NCBI GenBank assembly: GCA_002715425.1
Contig: PAYW01000025.1
Span: 1 to 6,964 of the forward strand
Length of the DNA stretch: 6,964 bases
Reading direction: 5' to 3'
Origin: Actinomycetota bacterium
GTDB taxonomy: Bacteria; Actinomycetota; Acidimicrobiia; Acidimicrobiales; UBA8592
Shown here: positions 1 through 6,233 of the stretch, one piece after another
Layout: each line of letters starts with the position of its first letter
Numbering within the stretch: the first letter of the stretch is position 1
The notes under the pieces: generated by a model
Seen by the model: the letters and a program-made list of their open reading frames with translations, nothing else
Told to the model about the DNA's origin: nothing
Databases searched by the model: none
Program-made: the position numbers and the translations under genes

Positions 1-1545
1 ATATTCAATTGTCAGGTCAACCGGAGTGTCAGCTTCAAGGTTGATGGTGCCGGTGATCTCGGCCGACCCGAGGCCGAAGAAATCATCACCCCGGCCGAAA
101 TCCCCATCGGTGGCATCAATCACAACGTCATCTCCGATCATGACCCGAGTTTTCCCGTTCTGAACCAGTTTCAGCTCGTACGGTCCGGCAAAATCCACTG
201 TCAGGGTCGCCGTCGCCCTAAACGAATACTTCGTGCCTTCAACCCCATCGGTTGGGGAGCCGAAGAATTTAAAATCCGCTTTTTCATATGCTTTGGATGC
301 AACAACATCACCATCATGGTCAAACCCGTTGAAAAAATCCGCTGTTAACGATGAGACGTGTGGGGCTCCGATCGGCGGCGTCGAACGGTCAATATCGCAG
401 CCATGGGCGTGGCGGATCTCGATATCCAAGCGTTCAGACAGTGCCGTTAGCGGGCTGATATTACGGTAGGGGCGGACGGCCGCCGAACCGCCACCCATGA
501 TTTTCGCCGCCTGCGCGTTCGGTCCGATAACCGCCAATGATTCGAGTGTCGAAGGGTCAAGGGGAAGGAACCCGTCGTTTGTGACCAGTACTGTTCCTTC
601 TGAAGCGGCACGCCTGATCAGCGCCCGATCTTCGGGCCGGTCAAGCTGGCCCTCCTCGCCGCCGCCGACTCCATCAAACGCTCCGGTACGTTCAAGCACT
701 TTCAACATGTCCACGACGATCCGGTCCAGGTCAGCTTCATCACATTCGCCTGCCTCGAGGGCTTCAATGATCTTTTCAGGCCCATACCATTGGCCTCGGC
801 CCGGCATCTCCAAACTCAGCCCCGCCGCGACTGACGGACCTGTGGAACGCACTGCGAACCAGTCAGAAACAACAAAGCCGTCAAAACCCCACTGGTCGCG
901 CAATACCGTCCCCAGAAGCCATTCATGCTCCGATGCAAACGTTCCGTTGATCCGGTTGTAGGAACTCATAATGCCCCATGCGTCACCGTCTTTCACTGCG
1001 TACTCGAACGGAAGCATGTACACCTCACGCAAGGTCCGCTCATCAACCTGGCTATCGATCGTGTTCCTCTCAAACTCGGAGTCATTGGCCACGAAATGTT
1101 TCGCTGTGACCGCCACGTTCCGAGACTGGACACCGCGGATAAATCCGGCAGCGAGCACGCCGGTTAGGACTGGATCCTCCGAATAGCATTCGAAGTTCCT
1201 TCCACCCAACGGGTTCCTATGCAGGTTAATGGTTGGCGCGAGGAGAACATTCGCTCCTTTGACCCCGCATTCATCGGCGAGAAGGCCGCCAAGTTCCTCC
1301 AGTAAGTCTGGGTCCCAGGTAGCTCCCAGAACGGAACCAGCTGGAATGCACGCCGTGGGCGTACCTGTCCCCATCAGACCACCACCACGGGCTCCATTTG
1401 GCCCATCGGTCACCGTCATCGCTGGAATAGAAAGACGTTCCACCGTCCTCGTAGTCCAGATGCCCTCACCGGTGACCAGCTCAGCCTTCTCAGCGACTGT
1501 CATCTCACCCAATAATTCGGCTATGCGCCCGTCATATCCCGTCAC
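1..1545 (-). CDS. Glycoside hydrolase family 3 beta-glucosidase-like enzyme with PA14 insert (C-terminus beyond window)
   Basis: GH3 enzymes remove terminal beta-linked glucose or related sugars with retention. The 515 visible codons are uninterrupted to base 1. Residues about 1-290 match the GH3 TIM-barrel domain: MTVAEKAELVTG at 15-26, NLHRNPLGGRNFECYSEDP near 107-125, KHFVANDSEFERNT at 149-162 (substrate-pocket KH), and the SDW motif at 227-229, whose Asp228 is the expected nucleophile. Residues about 310-380 begin the second alpha/beta domain (VTNDGFLPLD, VIGPNA). From about 395 the chain looks like a PA14 carbohydrate-binding insert, cut by the window edge; the acid/base Glu, normally later, is not visible. 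Full members are about 800 residues. The chosen start is GTG at 1545; an in-frame TAG lies at 1566-1564 and ATG at 1503 is the alternative. No strong ribosome-binding site is seen. No signal peptide is apparent, so it is probably cytoplasmic. It lies 67 bp downstream of the MaoC-fusion gene on the same strand and may be cotranscribed. The family call is firm; the sugar specificity is unknown. Confidence 0.93.
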   Translation of the reverse strand, partial: MTGYDGRIAELLGEMTVAEKAELVTGEGIWTTRTVERLSIPAMTVTDGPNGARGGGLMGTGTPTACIPAGSVLGATWDPDLLEELGGLLADECGVKGANVLLAPTINLHRNPLGGRNFECYSEDPVLTGVLAAGFIRGVQSRNVAVTAKHFVANDSEFERNTIDSQVDERTLREVYMLPFEYAVKDGDAWGIMSSYNRINGTFASEHEWLLGTVLRDQWGFDGFVVSDWFAVRSTGPSVAAGLSLEMPGRGQWYGPEKIIEALEAGECDEADLDRIVVDMLKVLERTGAFDGVGGGEEGQLDRPEDRALIRRAASEGTVLVTNDGFLPLDPSTLESLAVIGPNAQAAKIMGGGSAAVRPYRNISPLTALSERLDIEIRHAHGCDIDRSTPPIGAPHVSSLTADFFNGFDHDGDVVASKAYEKADFKFFGSPTDGVEGTKYSFRATATLTVDFAGPYELKLVQNGKTRVMIGDDVVIDATDGDFGRGDDFFGLGSAEITGTINLEADTPVDLTIEY

Positions 1546-1612
1546 AAAAATCAAACCCCCGCGCTACAGGACCGTGAAAGCACACTACCGCACCACCCCC
1601 AACGGTGCGAAG

Positions 1613-3103
1613 CTAAGCGGGAAACCGTAACGCCGCCGTCCCCCGAACATGGGAACCAAGCGAGTTCTCACCGACAAAAGACACCGTCACAGAACCATCA
1701 TCGCTACGTTCGTCAACAGACCCAGAGAACGTCATCGTGTCATAGGGGTAGTTCGGGGCGCCCAACTTGATCTTTATATCCTCAAATACGACATCAGGTC
1801 CGGCCCAATCACCAATCCATCGGGCCGTTAATCCTGCAGTACTAAGAATATTCATGAAAATATCGGCCGACCCCTTCGCCAGAGCGGCGTCTCGGTCATG
1901 GTGCACGTCCTGATAATCTCTCGTAGCCAGCGCCGTAGACACGATCAGACGGGGCGTTAACGGCACCGGGCACAACGGCAACTGCTCCCCAAGGGTTACG
2001 TCACTGATCGTTCGGGCCTCAGTGAACCTTTCTGGCTGGGCTGGGCGGAACTGGTGCAGATCGATGTCATCATCTGAATTCGTATCAGGGAAACACACTT
2101 CGACAGGCATTCCCACCGTCACCTGTTCAGGTTTCACCGACACAATATTCGAAATAATTCGAACACCTTCTTCCAGCTCAACAAGGCCCACGATCAACGG
2201 GTACTCAAATGAAGGGACCTGCGGATAATGCACGACCGTGTAGCTATACAAGGTTCCCTTCCCCGACGACACCACCCAGTCATACTCCATAGCTTGGGTA
2301 TTCGGATTGGCGTTGGCTGGGGGGAATACCAGCGTCCCATCATCGGTGAAACGCTGGATCCGCAACTCCTCTTTCTTCAAACCCTCCCAAAACCATTCCT
2401 GGTCCTGATTCCATTGAGGTCGCGGCCGCGTCGGCCGCTCAGGAGCTGGAAGCACCTCATCTGGGTCAAGGCCAGCCGCCTCTAACGCCTCAATTTTAGG
2501 ATCCGGTTCTTTCTTTTTTGATTTTCCTGTACCGGGACGGAATTTCAGAATACGGAAAAACATCGACCCAACCGGCTCGCCTTCCTGATCCACATACTCG
2601 GTCTCGGTCGTCACAAAATGGCCAATCCCCAGACCCGTCGCCTTCTCCTCGGAAACATCAACCACCTTGGTGGTCCCTGTCACCAGATCACCGGGACGCA
2701 GATACCTATGGAACACGTACTCACAGTTCGTCGCCACCACACTCCCAAACCCCGCGTCATTGAGAAGCTCATAGGTTGACGTGCTCGGTTCAGGCAAAAC
2801 CTCTTCCTGCTCACCTAGCTCTAGATCCCCGCCATAGGCAGGATTCGTTCCCGGAGAACGAGGAACAAGCCCCGTCATCGTCCACACCTGCAACATCGCA
2901 GGAGGAGCAACGATACCTCCGAACGGCCCACTCTCAGCTATTTCTGGAATCGTGTAATATGGGTTGTGCTCCGTCATGGCATCACACCAGTTGCGGATCG
3001 TCGACTGATTCACCGGATCGCGGGCAACCATGGGACTTCCCGTCTTCCCCACCTGGGAACGGAGCGTCTCCAAAAATTCGTCCTTATCTATTTCATCTGC
3101 CAT
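1613..3103 (-). CDS. MaoC/FAS1-like - DUF35 (OB-fold) - MaoC three-part enoyl-CoA hydratase, ChsH2-ChsH1-like fusion
   Basis: This is a 496-residue protein that probably hydrates an enoyl-CoA. Residues about 10-190 form a MaoC/FAS1-like hot-dog half (IRNWCDAMTEHNPYY at 36-50, GIVAPPAMLQVWTMTGL at 63-79). A lysine- and proline-rich linker (about 190-230) follows. Residues about 235-350 are a DUF35 module with an OB-fold (GKGTLYSYTVVHYPQVPSFE at 281-300, VGLVELEEGVRIISN at 305-319). Residues about 360-496 are a second hot-dog domain with the hydratase-2 type Asp396-x4-His401 pair (RDYQDVH) and a KLGAPNYPYDTMT segment close to ChsH1. In Mycobacterium tuberculosis, ChsH2 (MaoC plus DUF35) and ChsH1 are separate subunits of the hydratase for the shortened cholesterol side chain; here both are in one chain. 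The DUF35 zinc-ribbon cysteines are all replaced. ATG 3103 was chosen because AAGGCGAG precedes it and MADEIDKDEF begins family-like sequence; the 31 codons upstream look untranslated. The domain calls are strong; a steroid substrate is an inference. Confidence 0.9.
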   Translation of the reverse strand: MADEIDKDEFLETLRSQVGKTGSPMVARDPVNQSTIRNWCDAMTEHNPYYTIPEIAESGPFGGIVAPPAMLQVWTMTGLVPRSPGTNPAYGGDLELGEQEEVLPEPSTSTYELLNDAGFGSVVATNCEYVFHRYLRPGDLVTGTTKVVDVSEEKATGLGIGHFVTTETEYVDQEGEPVGSMFFRILKFRPGTGKSKKKEPDPKIEALEAAGLDPDEVLPAPERPTRPRPQWNQDQEWFWEGLKKEELRIQRFTDDGTLVFPPANANPNTQAMEYDWVVSSGKGTLYSYTVVHYPQVPSFEYPLIVGLVELEEGVRIISNIVSVKPEQVTVGMPVEVCFPDTNSDDDIDLHQFRPAQPERFTEARTISDVTLGEQLPLCPVPLTPRLIVSTALATRDYQDVHHDRDAALAKGSADIFMNILSTAGLTARWIGDWAGPDVVFEDIKIKLGAPNYPYDTMTFSGSVDERSDDGSVTVSFVGENSLGSHVRGTAALRFPA

Positions 3104-3107
3104 AACA

Positions 3108-3115
3108 CTCGCCTT
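3108..3115 (-). promoter_or_regulatory. Ribosome-binding site deciding the start of the MaoC-DUF35-MaoC gene
   Basis: On the minus strand AAGGCGAG sits just ahead of ATG 3103, with 8 bases between AAGG and the start codon. It supports this ATG over the upstream in-frame ATG at 3196, which would add a cysteine-rich 31-residue extension unlike the family and use up much of the divergent promoter region. Confidence 0.6.
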
Positions 3116-3130
3116 ACACGCGAACCGGGT

Positions 3131-3176
3131 ATCCCCCAAGCACAGCATAGAGTCAGAACACAGACAAATCCCCCAA
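3131..3176. repeat. Two direct copies of a 9-mer in the divergent promoter region
   Basis: ATCCCCCAA occurs at 3131-3139 and exactly again at 3168-3176, 37 bases apart start to start. On the minus strand, toward the hydratase gene, this reads TTGGGGGAT. Tandem spacing in an intergenic region is compatible with a regulator-binding site, but two copies of a 9-mer could be chance. Confidence 0.35.
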
Positions 3177-3229
3177 ACTATGCAAGCAGGCTCCAAAATT
3201 GGTACCTTTTGCTCTTACCCGAATCACCT

Positions 3230-3233
3230 AGGA
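3230..3233 (+). promoter_or_regulatory. Ribosome-binding site deciding the GTG start of the tyrosine phosphatase
   Basis: AGGA is followed by 8 bases and then GTG at 3242. This supports the GTG start rather than the distant in-frame ATG at 2966, which lies inside the oppositely transcribed hydratase gene and would add about 90 residues with no domain character. Confidence 0.55.
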
Positions 3234-3241
3234 ACCCGCCC

Positions 3242-4042
3242 GTGACCCCCGAAAACGTTCATCTACCAGAAAGCAACCTCAGAGAACTCGGCGGTTACCA
3301 AACCACCGACGGACAAACAATCAAAAAAGGCCTCCTCTACCGATGCGGACACATGTCAGAACTCACCCCAGAGCAGAAAGACATATACCGGAACCTGAAA
3401 CTTCAGACCATCATCGACCTTCGCCGCCAAGATGAAGTCGAAGAACGACCGACACCCCAATTCGCAGAAGAAATAAACAAACACATTTCCGTCTCTGACC
3501 CGGACAACGCCTTCGCTGAAGCAGCAGCGAGAGCCCATGAACCTGATGCAGCAAGAATCATCCTCGGTGAAGCCGTCAGGTACTACACCGAAATCATCAC
3601 CCACAACATTCACCGGTACATCCCAGTTATGGAATACATTTTCAACCCCGACAACCTGCCACTTCTCTTTCACTGCACCGCAGGAAAAGACCGAACCGGA
3701 TTCGTCGCAGCAGCCACCCTCAAATTCCTCGACGTGCCCGACGAGACCGTCATAGAGGACTACCTTTTGACAAACGATCTTCTCCAAGAGCGAGCTAATG
3801 AACGAGTCATCGTCTGGAGGGAACGCCTAGCCGCCGAACGTGGTATCAGCCAGGACGACGTCGATCCAGAATCACTTCAGGCCCTGAGGACCTTGATGCT
3901 CACACACCGAGACATGATTCAAGCGACGTTCACGGCAGTCGCAGACAACTTCGGGACATGGCATGATCTTCGACGCGAAGCACTCGATATTTCCGATAAC
4001 CAACTGGAGATCTTCAAATCTCACGTTCTCACTGAAAAATAA
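3242..4042 (+). CDS. Tyrosine phosphatase family protein (PF13350 / PtpB type)
   Basis: This 266-residue protein dephosphorylates phosphotyrosine or other phosphomonoesters through a cysteinyl-phosphate intermediate. The P-loop signature HCTAGKDRTG is at 144-153: Cys145 is the nucleophile, Arg151 binds phosphate, and Asp149 is in the GKDR arrangement typical of PtpB-like and PF13350 enzymes, some of which also act on phosphoinositides. The N-terminus carries the usual opening of this family, NLRELGGYQT at 12-21 and KKGLLYRCGH at 28-37, followed by TIIDLR at 56-61 with E/R-rich sequence. The C-terminal helices after the P-loop (DYLLTNDLLQERANERV at 173-189) also fit. Length is normal for the family. 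No signal peptide or membrane segment is visible, so it is probably cytoplasmic unless exported by another route. It is monocistronic by layout: divergent from the hydratase and 139 bp before the next gene, which has its own likely promoter. Its substrate and any link to the neighbouring catabolic genes are unknown. Confidence 0.92.
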   Translation: MTPENVHLPESNLRELGGYQTTDGQTIKKGLLYRCGHMSELTPEQKDIYRNLKLQTIIDLRRQDEVEERPTPQFAEEINKHISVSDPDNAFAEAAARAHEPDAARIILGEAVRYYTEIITHNIHRYIPVMEYIFNPDNLPLLFHCTAGKDRTGFVAAATLKFLDVPDETVIEDYLLTNDLLQERANERVIVWRERLAAERGISQDDVDPESLQALRTLMLTHRDMIQATFTAVADNFGTWHDLRREALDISDNQLEIFKSHVLTEK

Positions 4043-4181
4043 GCATTAGAGGAGTAATAGCGGGGGAAATAGGGGCTTCTTTTAGAAAATCTTGTTTTTG
4101 TTTGCATTTCTGGGCTGAAAATGCCAAGATCTAATTATCAACCAACCGTATGGTTGGTCATCAAGCACACGGGGAGCGCAT
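4043..4181 (+). promoter_or_regulatory. Intergenic region with the probable promoter of the CoA-transferase operon
   Basis: This AT-richer 139-bp gap separates the phosphatase from the CoA-transferase. TAATTAT at 4132-4138 could be a -10 element lying directly against the palindrome at 4141-4158, but no well-spaced -35 was found. A weak imperfect hairpin (GCATTT 4104-4109 with AAATGC 4119-4124) has no T-run after it and does not look like a terminator. The ribosome-binding site GGGGAG is at 4171-4176, five bases before the ATG. Confidence 0.5.
4141..4158. promoter_or_regulatory. 18-bp palindromic operator, probably for a TetR-type regulator
   Basis: ACCAACC, a four-base spacer GTAT, and GGTTGGT form a perfect inverted repeat with 7-bp arms, ending 23 bases before the CoA-transferase ATG and just after a -10-like TAATTAT. 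Position and symmetry fit a dimeric repressor overlapping the transcription start. ACC-rich palindromes of this length are common for TetR-family regulators of acyl-CoA metabolism; that assignment is an inference. I noticed no second full copy in the window and no regulator gene. Confidence 0.6.
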
Positions 4182-5120
4182 ATGCGTACACTTGATTTTT
4201 CAGGTTTAGCAAATCCACCCCGCGTCAGCGTGCTCGGAGAAACAGCCTCAGTGTTTTATGCCCAACATTGGTTAAATCAAATCGGGATAGAAACTTCCAC
4301 TACAGAGGACTCTCAAGTCATCGTTGAAGCTGGTCGTCCTGCCGGTCCATCCCCTCTGGACCCCCCGGTCGGCGGGATCACCAGAATCATCTTATGGGAC
4401 TTCCAACAAGATTGGGACGGTAACGGCCTCCACGCGGCAGCTGCAGCCGGAGTGTCCTGGGTCATAGGGCATGCTGACGGACCTCCACTGGCCCTACCAA
4501 TTGACATACCCGAAAAGTGGTGTGGGCTTATCGGAGCCAACTGGGCGCTTTCGGCTCTATTGGGTATAGAACTTGGAAATACTATCCCCGGCCGAAGAGT
4601 CGATATCGCCAGTGCAGATATTCTTCGCTCCTTTGCCGACCAGAACGCTGGGAATCACGCTGAAGTTGAACAAGGATGGAGAAGAAATGGGAGTGTTGCC
4701 GTTGAACATGGCGGCATTTACCCGCAAGGGTATTTCGCATGCAAGGACGGCCATGTAGGTATTGTCGGTCGCTCCCGAAAAGACTGGGAAGCCATCCGCA
4801 ATGTTATTGGCCGACCACAATGGGCGGATGACCCCAAGTTCGATGATCCATTTGAGTTAGCAGCCAACCCCGAGGAAGTCGATAAATTACTAACCGAAGC
4901 CCTTTCTGACTTCGGCCGTGATGAACTTTTAGACAAATCAGTACGCACTGGGGCAACGCTTGCCCCTGTATATTCCGCTAATGAACTGCTTGAACGGGGA
5001 ATAACCCGATCTGGCACCTTCAACGAAAACCAAACTGCAAATCTTCCTTTTGAAATCATTCCTCGTGGAGCTTCAAACGGAACCGAAAAAAATGGTGATT
5101 TGGTTGGAGCTGGCCATTGA
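4182..5120 (+). CDS. Compact family III CoA-transferase (CaiB/BaiF type)
   Basis: Family III enzymes move CoA between carboxylic acids through an aspartyl-CoA thioester. The 312-residue chain shows the family order: an N-terminal Rossmann start (PPRVSVLGETASVFYAQHWL at 12-31), GHADGPPLALP at 96-106, ANWALSALLGIE at 119-130, and GRRVDIASADI at 137-147, in which Asp146 aligns with the nucleophile of the usual VDVSLLDA motif (Asp169 of formyl-CoA transferase). The C-terminal half is typical: GGIYPQGYFACKDGHVGI at 177-194, RPQWADDPKF at 211-220, then a helical region with PVYSANELL at 262-270. Typical members have about 380-420 residues. Here the first strand passes almost directly into QVIVEAGRP (45-53), which aligns with the usual ADVLVENFRPG, so about 50 residues containing the NRNKRSVALDLK block appear missing. 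The frame is intact. The start ATG has GGGGAG five bases upstream. It is the first gene of an operon with the LLM enzyme and dehydratase. The fold is confident; activity is less certain because of the gap. Confidence 0.85.
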   Translation: MRTLDFSGLANPPRVSVLGETASVFYAQHWLNQIGIETSTTEDSQVIVEAGRPAGPSPLDPPVGGITRIILWDFQQDWDGNGLHAAAAAGVSWVIGHADGPPLALPIDIPEKWCGLIGANWALSALLGIELGNTIPGRRVDIASADILRSFADQNAGNHAEVEQGWRRNGSVAVEHGGIYPQGYFACKDGHVGIVGRSRKDWEAIRNVIGRPQWADDPKFDDPFELAANPEEVDKLLTEALSDFGRDELLDKSVRTGATLAPVYSANELLERGITRSGTFNENQTANLPFEIIPRGASNGTEKNGDLVGAGH

Positions 5121-5170
5121 CGGAAAGCGAAAGAACAACGAGTATCATTGATAAATGAAAAGGTGACATT

Positions 5171-6229
5171 ATGAAATTTGGAATTATAGAGATCTCACAG
5201 CCAGACAGGGAACGAGAAGAGTACCCCTACCGTGAAATCCATGAGAGAGTAACAAAAGAGATCATTGAAGCTGATCAACGTGGCTATGACATGTGCTGGA
5301 TAGCTGAGCACCATGCAAGCACGGGATACGGAATCCTTCCTGATCCTCTCATGTACGTTTCGTACCTCGCTTCTCAGACTGAAAATATCACCCTCTGCAG
5401 TGGAGTAATGATTGCGCCGTTACACAACCCCGTCCGGCTCGTAGAAAATATCGCCTTTGTAGATATTTTGACCAATGGGCGGGTTGCCTTCGGAATCGGA
5501 TCAGGGTATCGCGAGCATGAATTCGAAGCCCTCGGTGCCGATTTTGAAAACCGCAGAAAATATCAGGCAGAAGCCCTTGAAGTGATGATGGAACTCTTCC
5601 ACACGCACCAAATTGACCATCAAGGAACATATCTCCCGAACTATAAGATCACCGGAGACTATGAAATCCTCCCACGCCCAGTTCAATTGCCACACCCTCC
5701 CATGTACATGGGGGCATCAAGTGAGGAGTCAATTGACAACTGCGCCCGTTATGGTCTGGGCTTGTTGACGTCCACGCTCACACCCATCTCCGAATTGGCA
5801 CCGAAATGCCAGTACTACTTGCAAAAGTGTGACGAAACAGAAGCGCCTTACAACGCTAACCCAGGACATGGAACAATCGGCATTGGGCGAATGGTCTATG
5901 TTGCTGATACTGATGAGCAAGCGAAAGAAGAAGCAGAAGAATCAGTCGTGAAGCACGTTGACTCCTTCACCGGAGCTGCATCATCTGGCTACCTTGGAAA
6001 AGTTTCCGAGGCCAGCCAAGAAGAACTTCAAGGTGCCGATTATGAAAAACTCCGAGAAGATACCATCATTTACGGATCTCCCGAAAGCGTTATCGAGAAG
6101 ATCAAGTACATGGAAGAAGTTACTGGAGCTGACTCACTCATTCTGCACTTCCCCCCATACAACACTCGGGAACAAAACGCCCGCGTACTTGCCCAATTCG
6201 CAGAAGACGTTATCCCGAAATTCCGATAA
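5171..6229 (+). CDS. LLM-class (luciferase-like) flavin-dependent oxidoreductase
   Basis: This 352-residue, full-length member of the bacterial luciferase-like TIM-barrel family would use FMNH2 (or F420 in some actinobacterial relatives) to oxidise an organic substrate. Diagnostic stretches are the N-terminal strand MKFGIIEIS, the WIAEHH motif at 43-48, HNPVRLVENIAFVDILTNGR at 85-104, FGIGSGYREHEFEALG at 107-122, PRPVQLPHPPMYMGASS at 168-184 and the C-terminal YGSPESVIEKI at 301-311. The EHH motif and overall pattern favour the FMN-dependent monooxygenase/alkanal branch, but cofactor choice cannot be settled by eye. A good ribosome-binding site (AAAAGGTGA) ends four bases before ATG 5171. The gene is 50 bp after the CoA-transferase and 4 bp before the dehydratase, so all three probably share a transcript. 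In this context it may hydroxylate, or insert oxygen Baeyer-Villiger-fashion into, the pathway substrate; that is inference. No partner flavin reductase is present in the window. Confidence 0.92.
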   Translation: MKFGIIEISQPDREREEYPYREIHERVTKEIIEADQRGYDMCWIAEHHASTGYGILPDPLMYVSYLASQTENITLCSGVMIAPLHNPVRLVENIAFVDILTNGRVAFGIGSGYREHEFEALGADFENRRKYQAEALEVMMELFHTHQIDHQGTYLPNYKITGDYEILPRPVQLPHPPMYMGASSEESIDNCARYGLGLLTSTLTPISELAPKCQYYLQKCDETEAPYNANPGHGTIGIGRMVYVADTDEQAKEEAEESVVKHVDSFTGAASSGYLGKVSEASQEELQGADYEKLREDTIIYGSPESVIEKIKYMEEVTGADSLILHFPPYNTREQNARVLAQFAEDVIPKFR

Positions 6230-6233
6230 CGCC

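Larger units (their letters stand above)
3104..3241. promoter_or_regulatory. Divergent intergenic region between the hydratase and the tyrosine phosphatase
   Basis: These 138 bases lie between two genes transcribed away from each other, so they should hold promoters for both strands. I could not assign convincing -35/-10 pairs in either direction. On the minus strand TTGCAT (in the 3180s) is a possible -35-like element. The region also carries two exact copies of ATCCCCCAA. Location is firm; promoter positions are not. Confidence 0.5.

Noticed and set aside
497..961. Plus-strand open frame of 154 codons (and others at 233-469, 925-1167, 1229-1630)
   Set aside because: These lie antisense to the GH3 gene, whose minus-strand frame shows continuous family motifs; their translations are Ser/Pro/Arg-rich without domain character.
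1589..1609. Hairpin CGCACC/GGTGCG between the hydratase and GH3 genes, considered as a terminator
   Set aside because: The stem is only 6 bp with a 9-base loop, and no T-run follows it on the minus strand.
3104..3196. 31-residue N-terminal extension of the hydratase (ATG 3196)
   Set aside because: It is Cys-rich, unlike ChsH2-type proteins, and ATG 3103 has a good ribosome-binding site.
2966..3241. Extended N-terminus of the phosphatase starting at ATG 2966
   Set aside because: It overlaps the start of the oppositely transcribed hydratase and adds no recognisable sequence; GTG 3242 with AGGA upstream fits the family start.
3356..3787. Minus-strand open frame of 143 codons inside the phosphatase gene
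   Set aside because: It is antisense to a gene with an intact catalytic signature; the Val/Gly/Cys-rich translation shows no family motif.
4041..4086. Possible terminator after the phosphatase (G-rich stretch then CTTCTTTT)
   Set aside because: Only 4-5 bp of pairing can be drawn between AAGC and GGCTT across a long loop; too weak to call.
4104..4124. GCATTT/AAATGC hairpin ahead of the CoA-transferase
   Set aside because: It is a short A/T-rich stem, not followed by T residues and not matching the nearby operator; probably chance.
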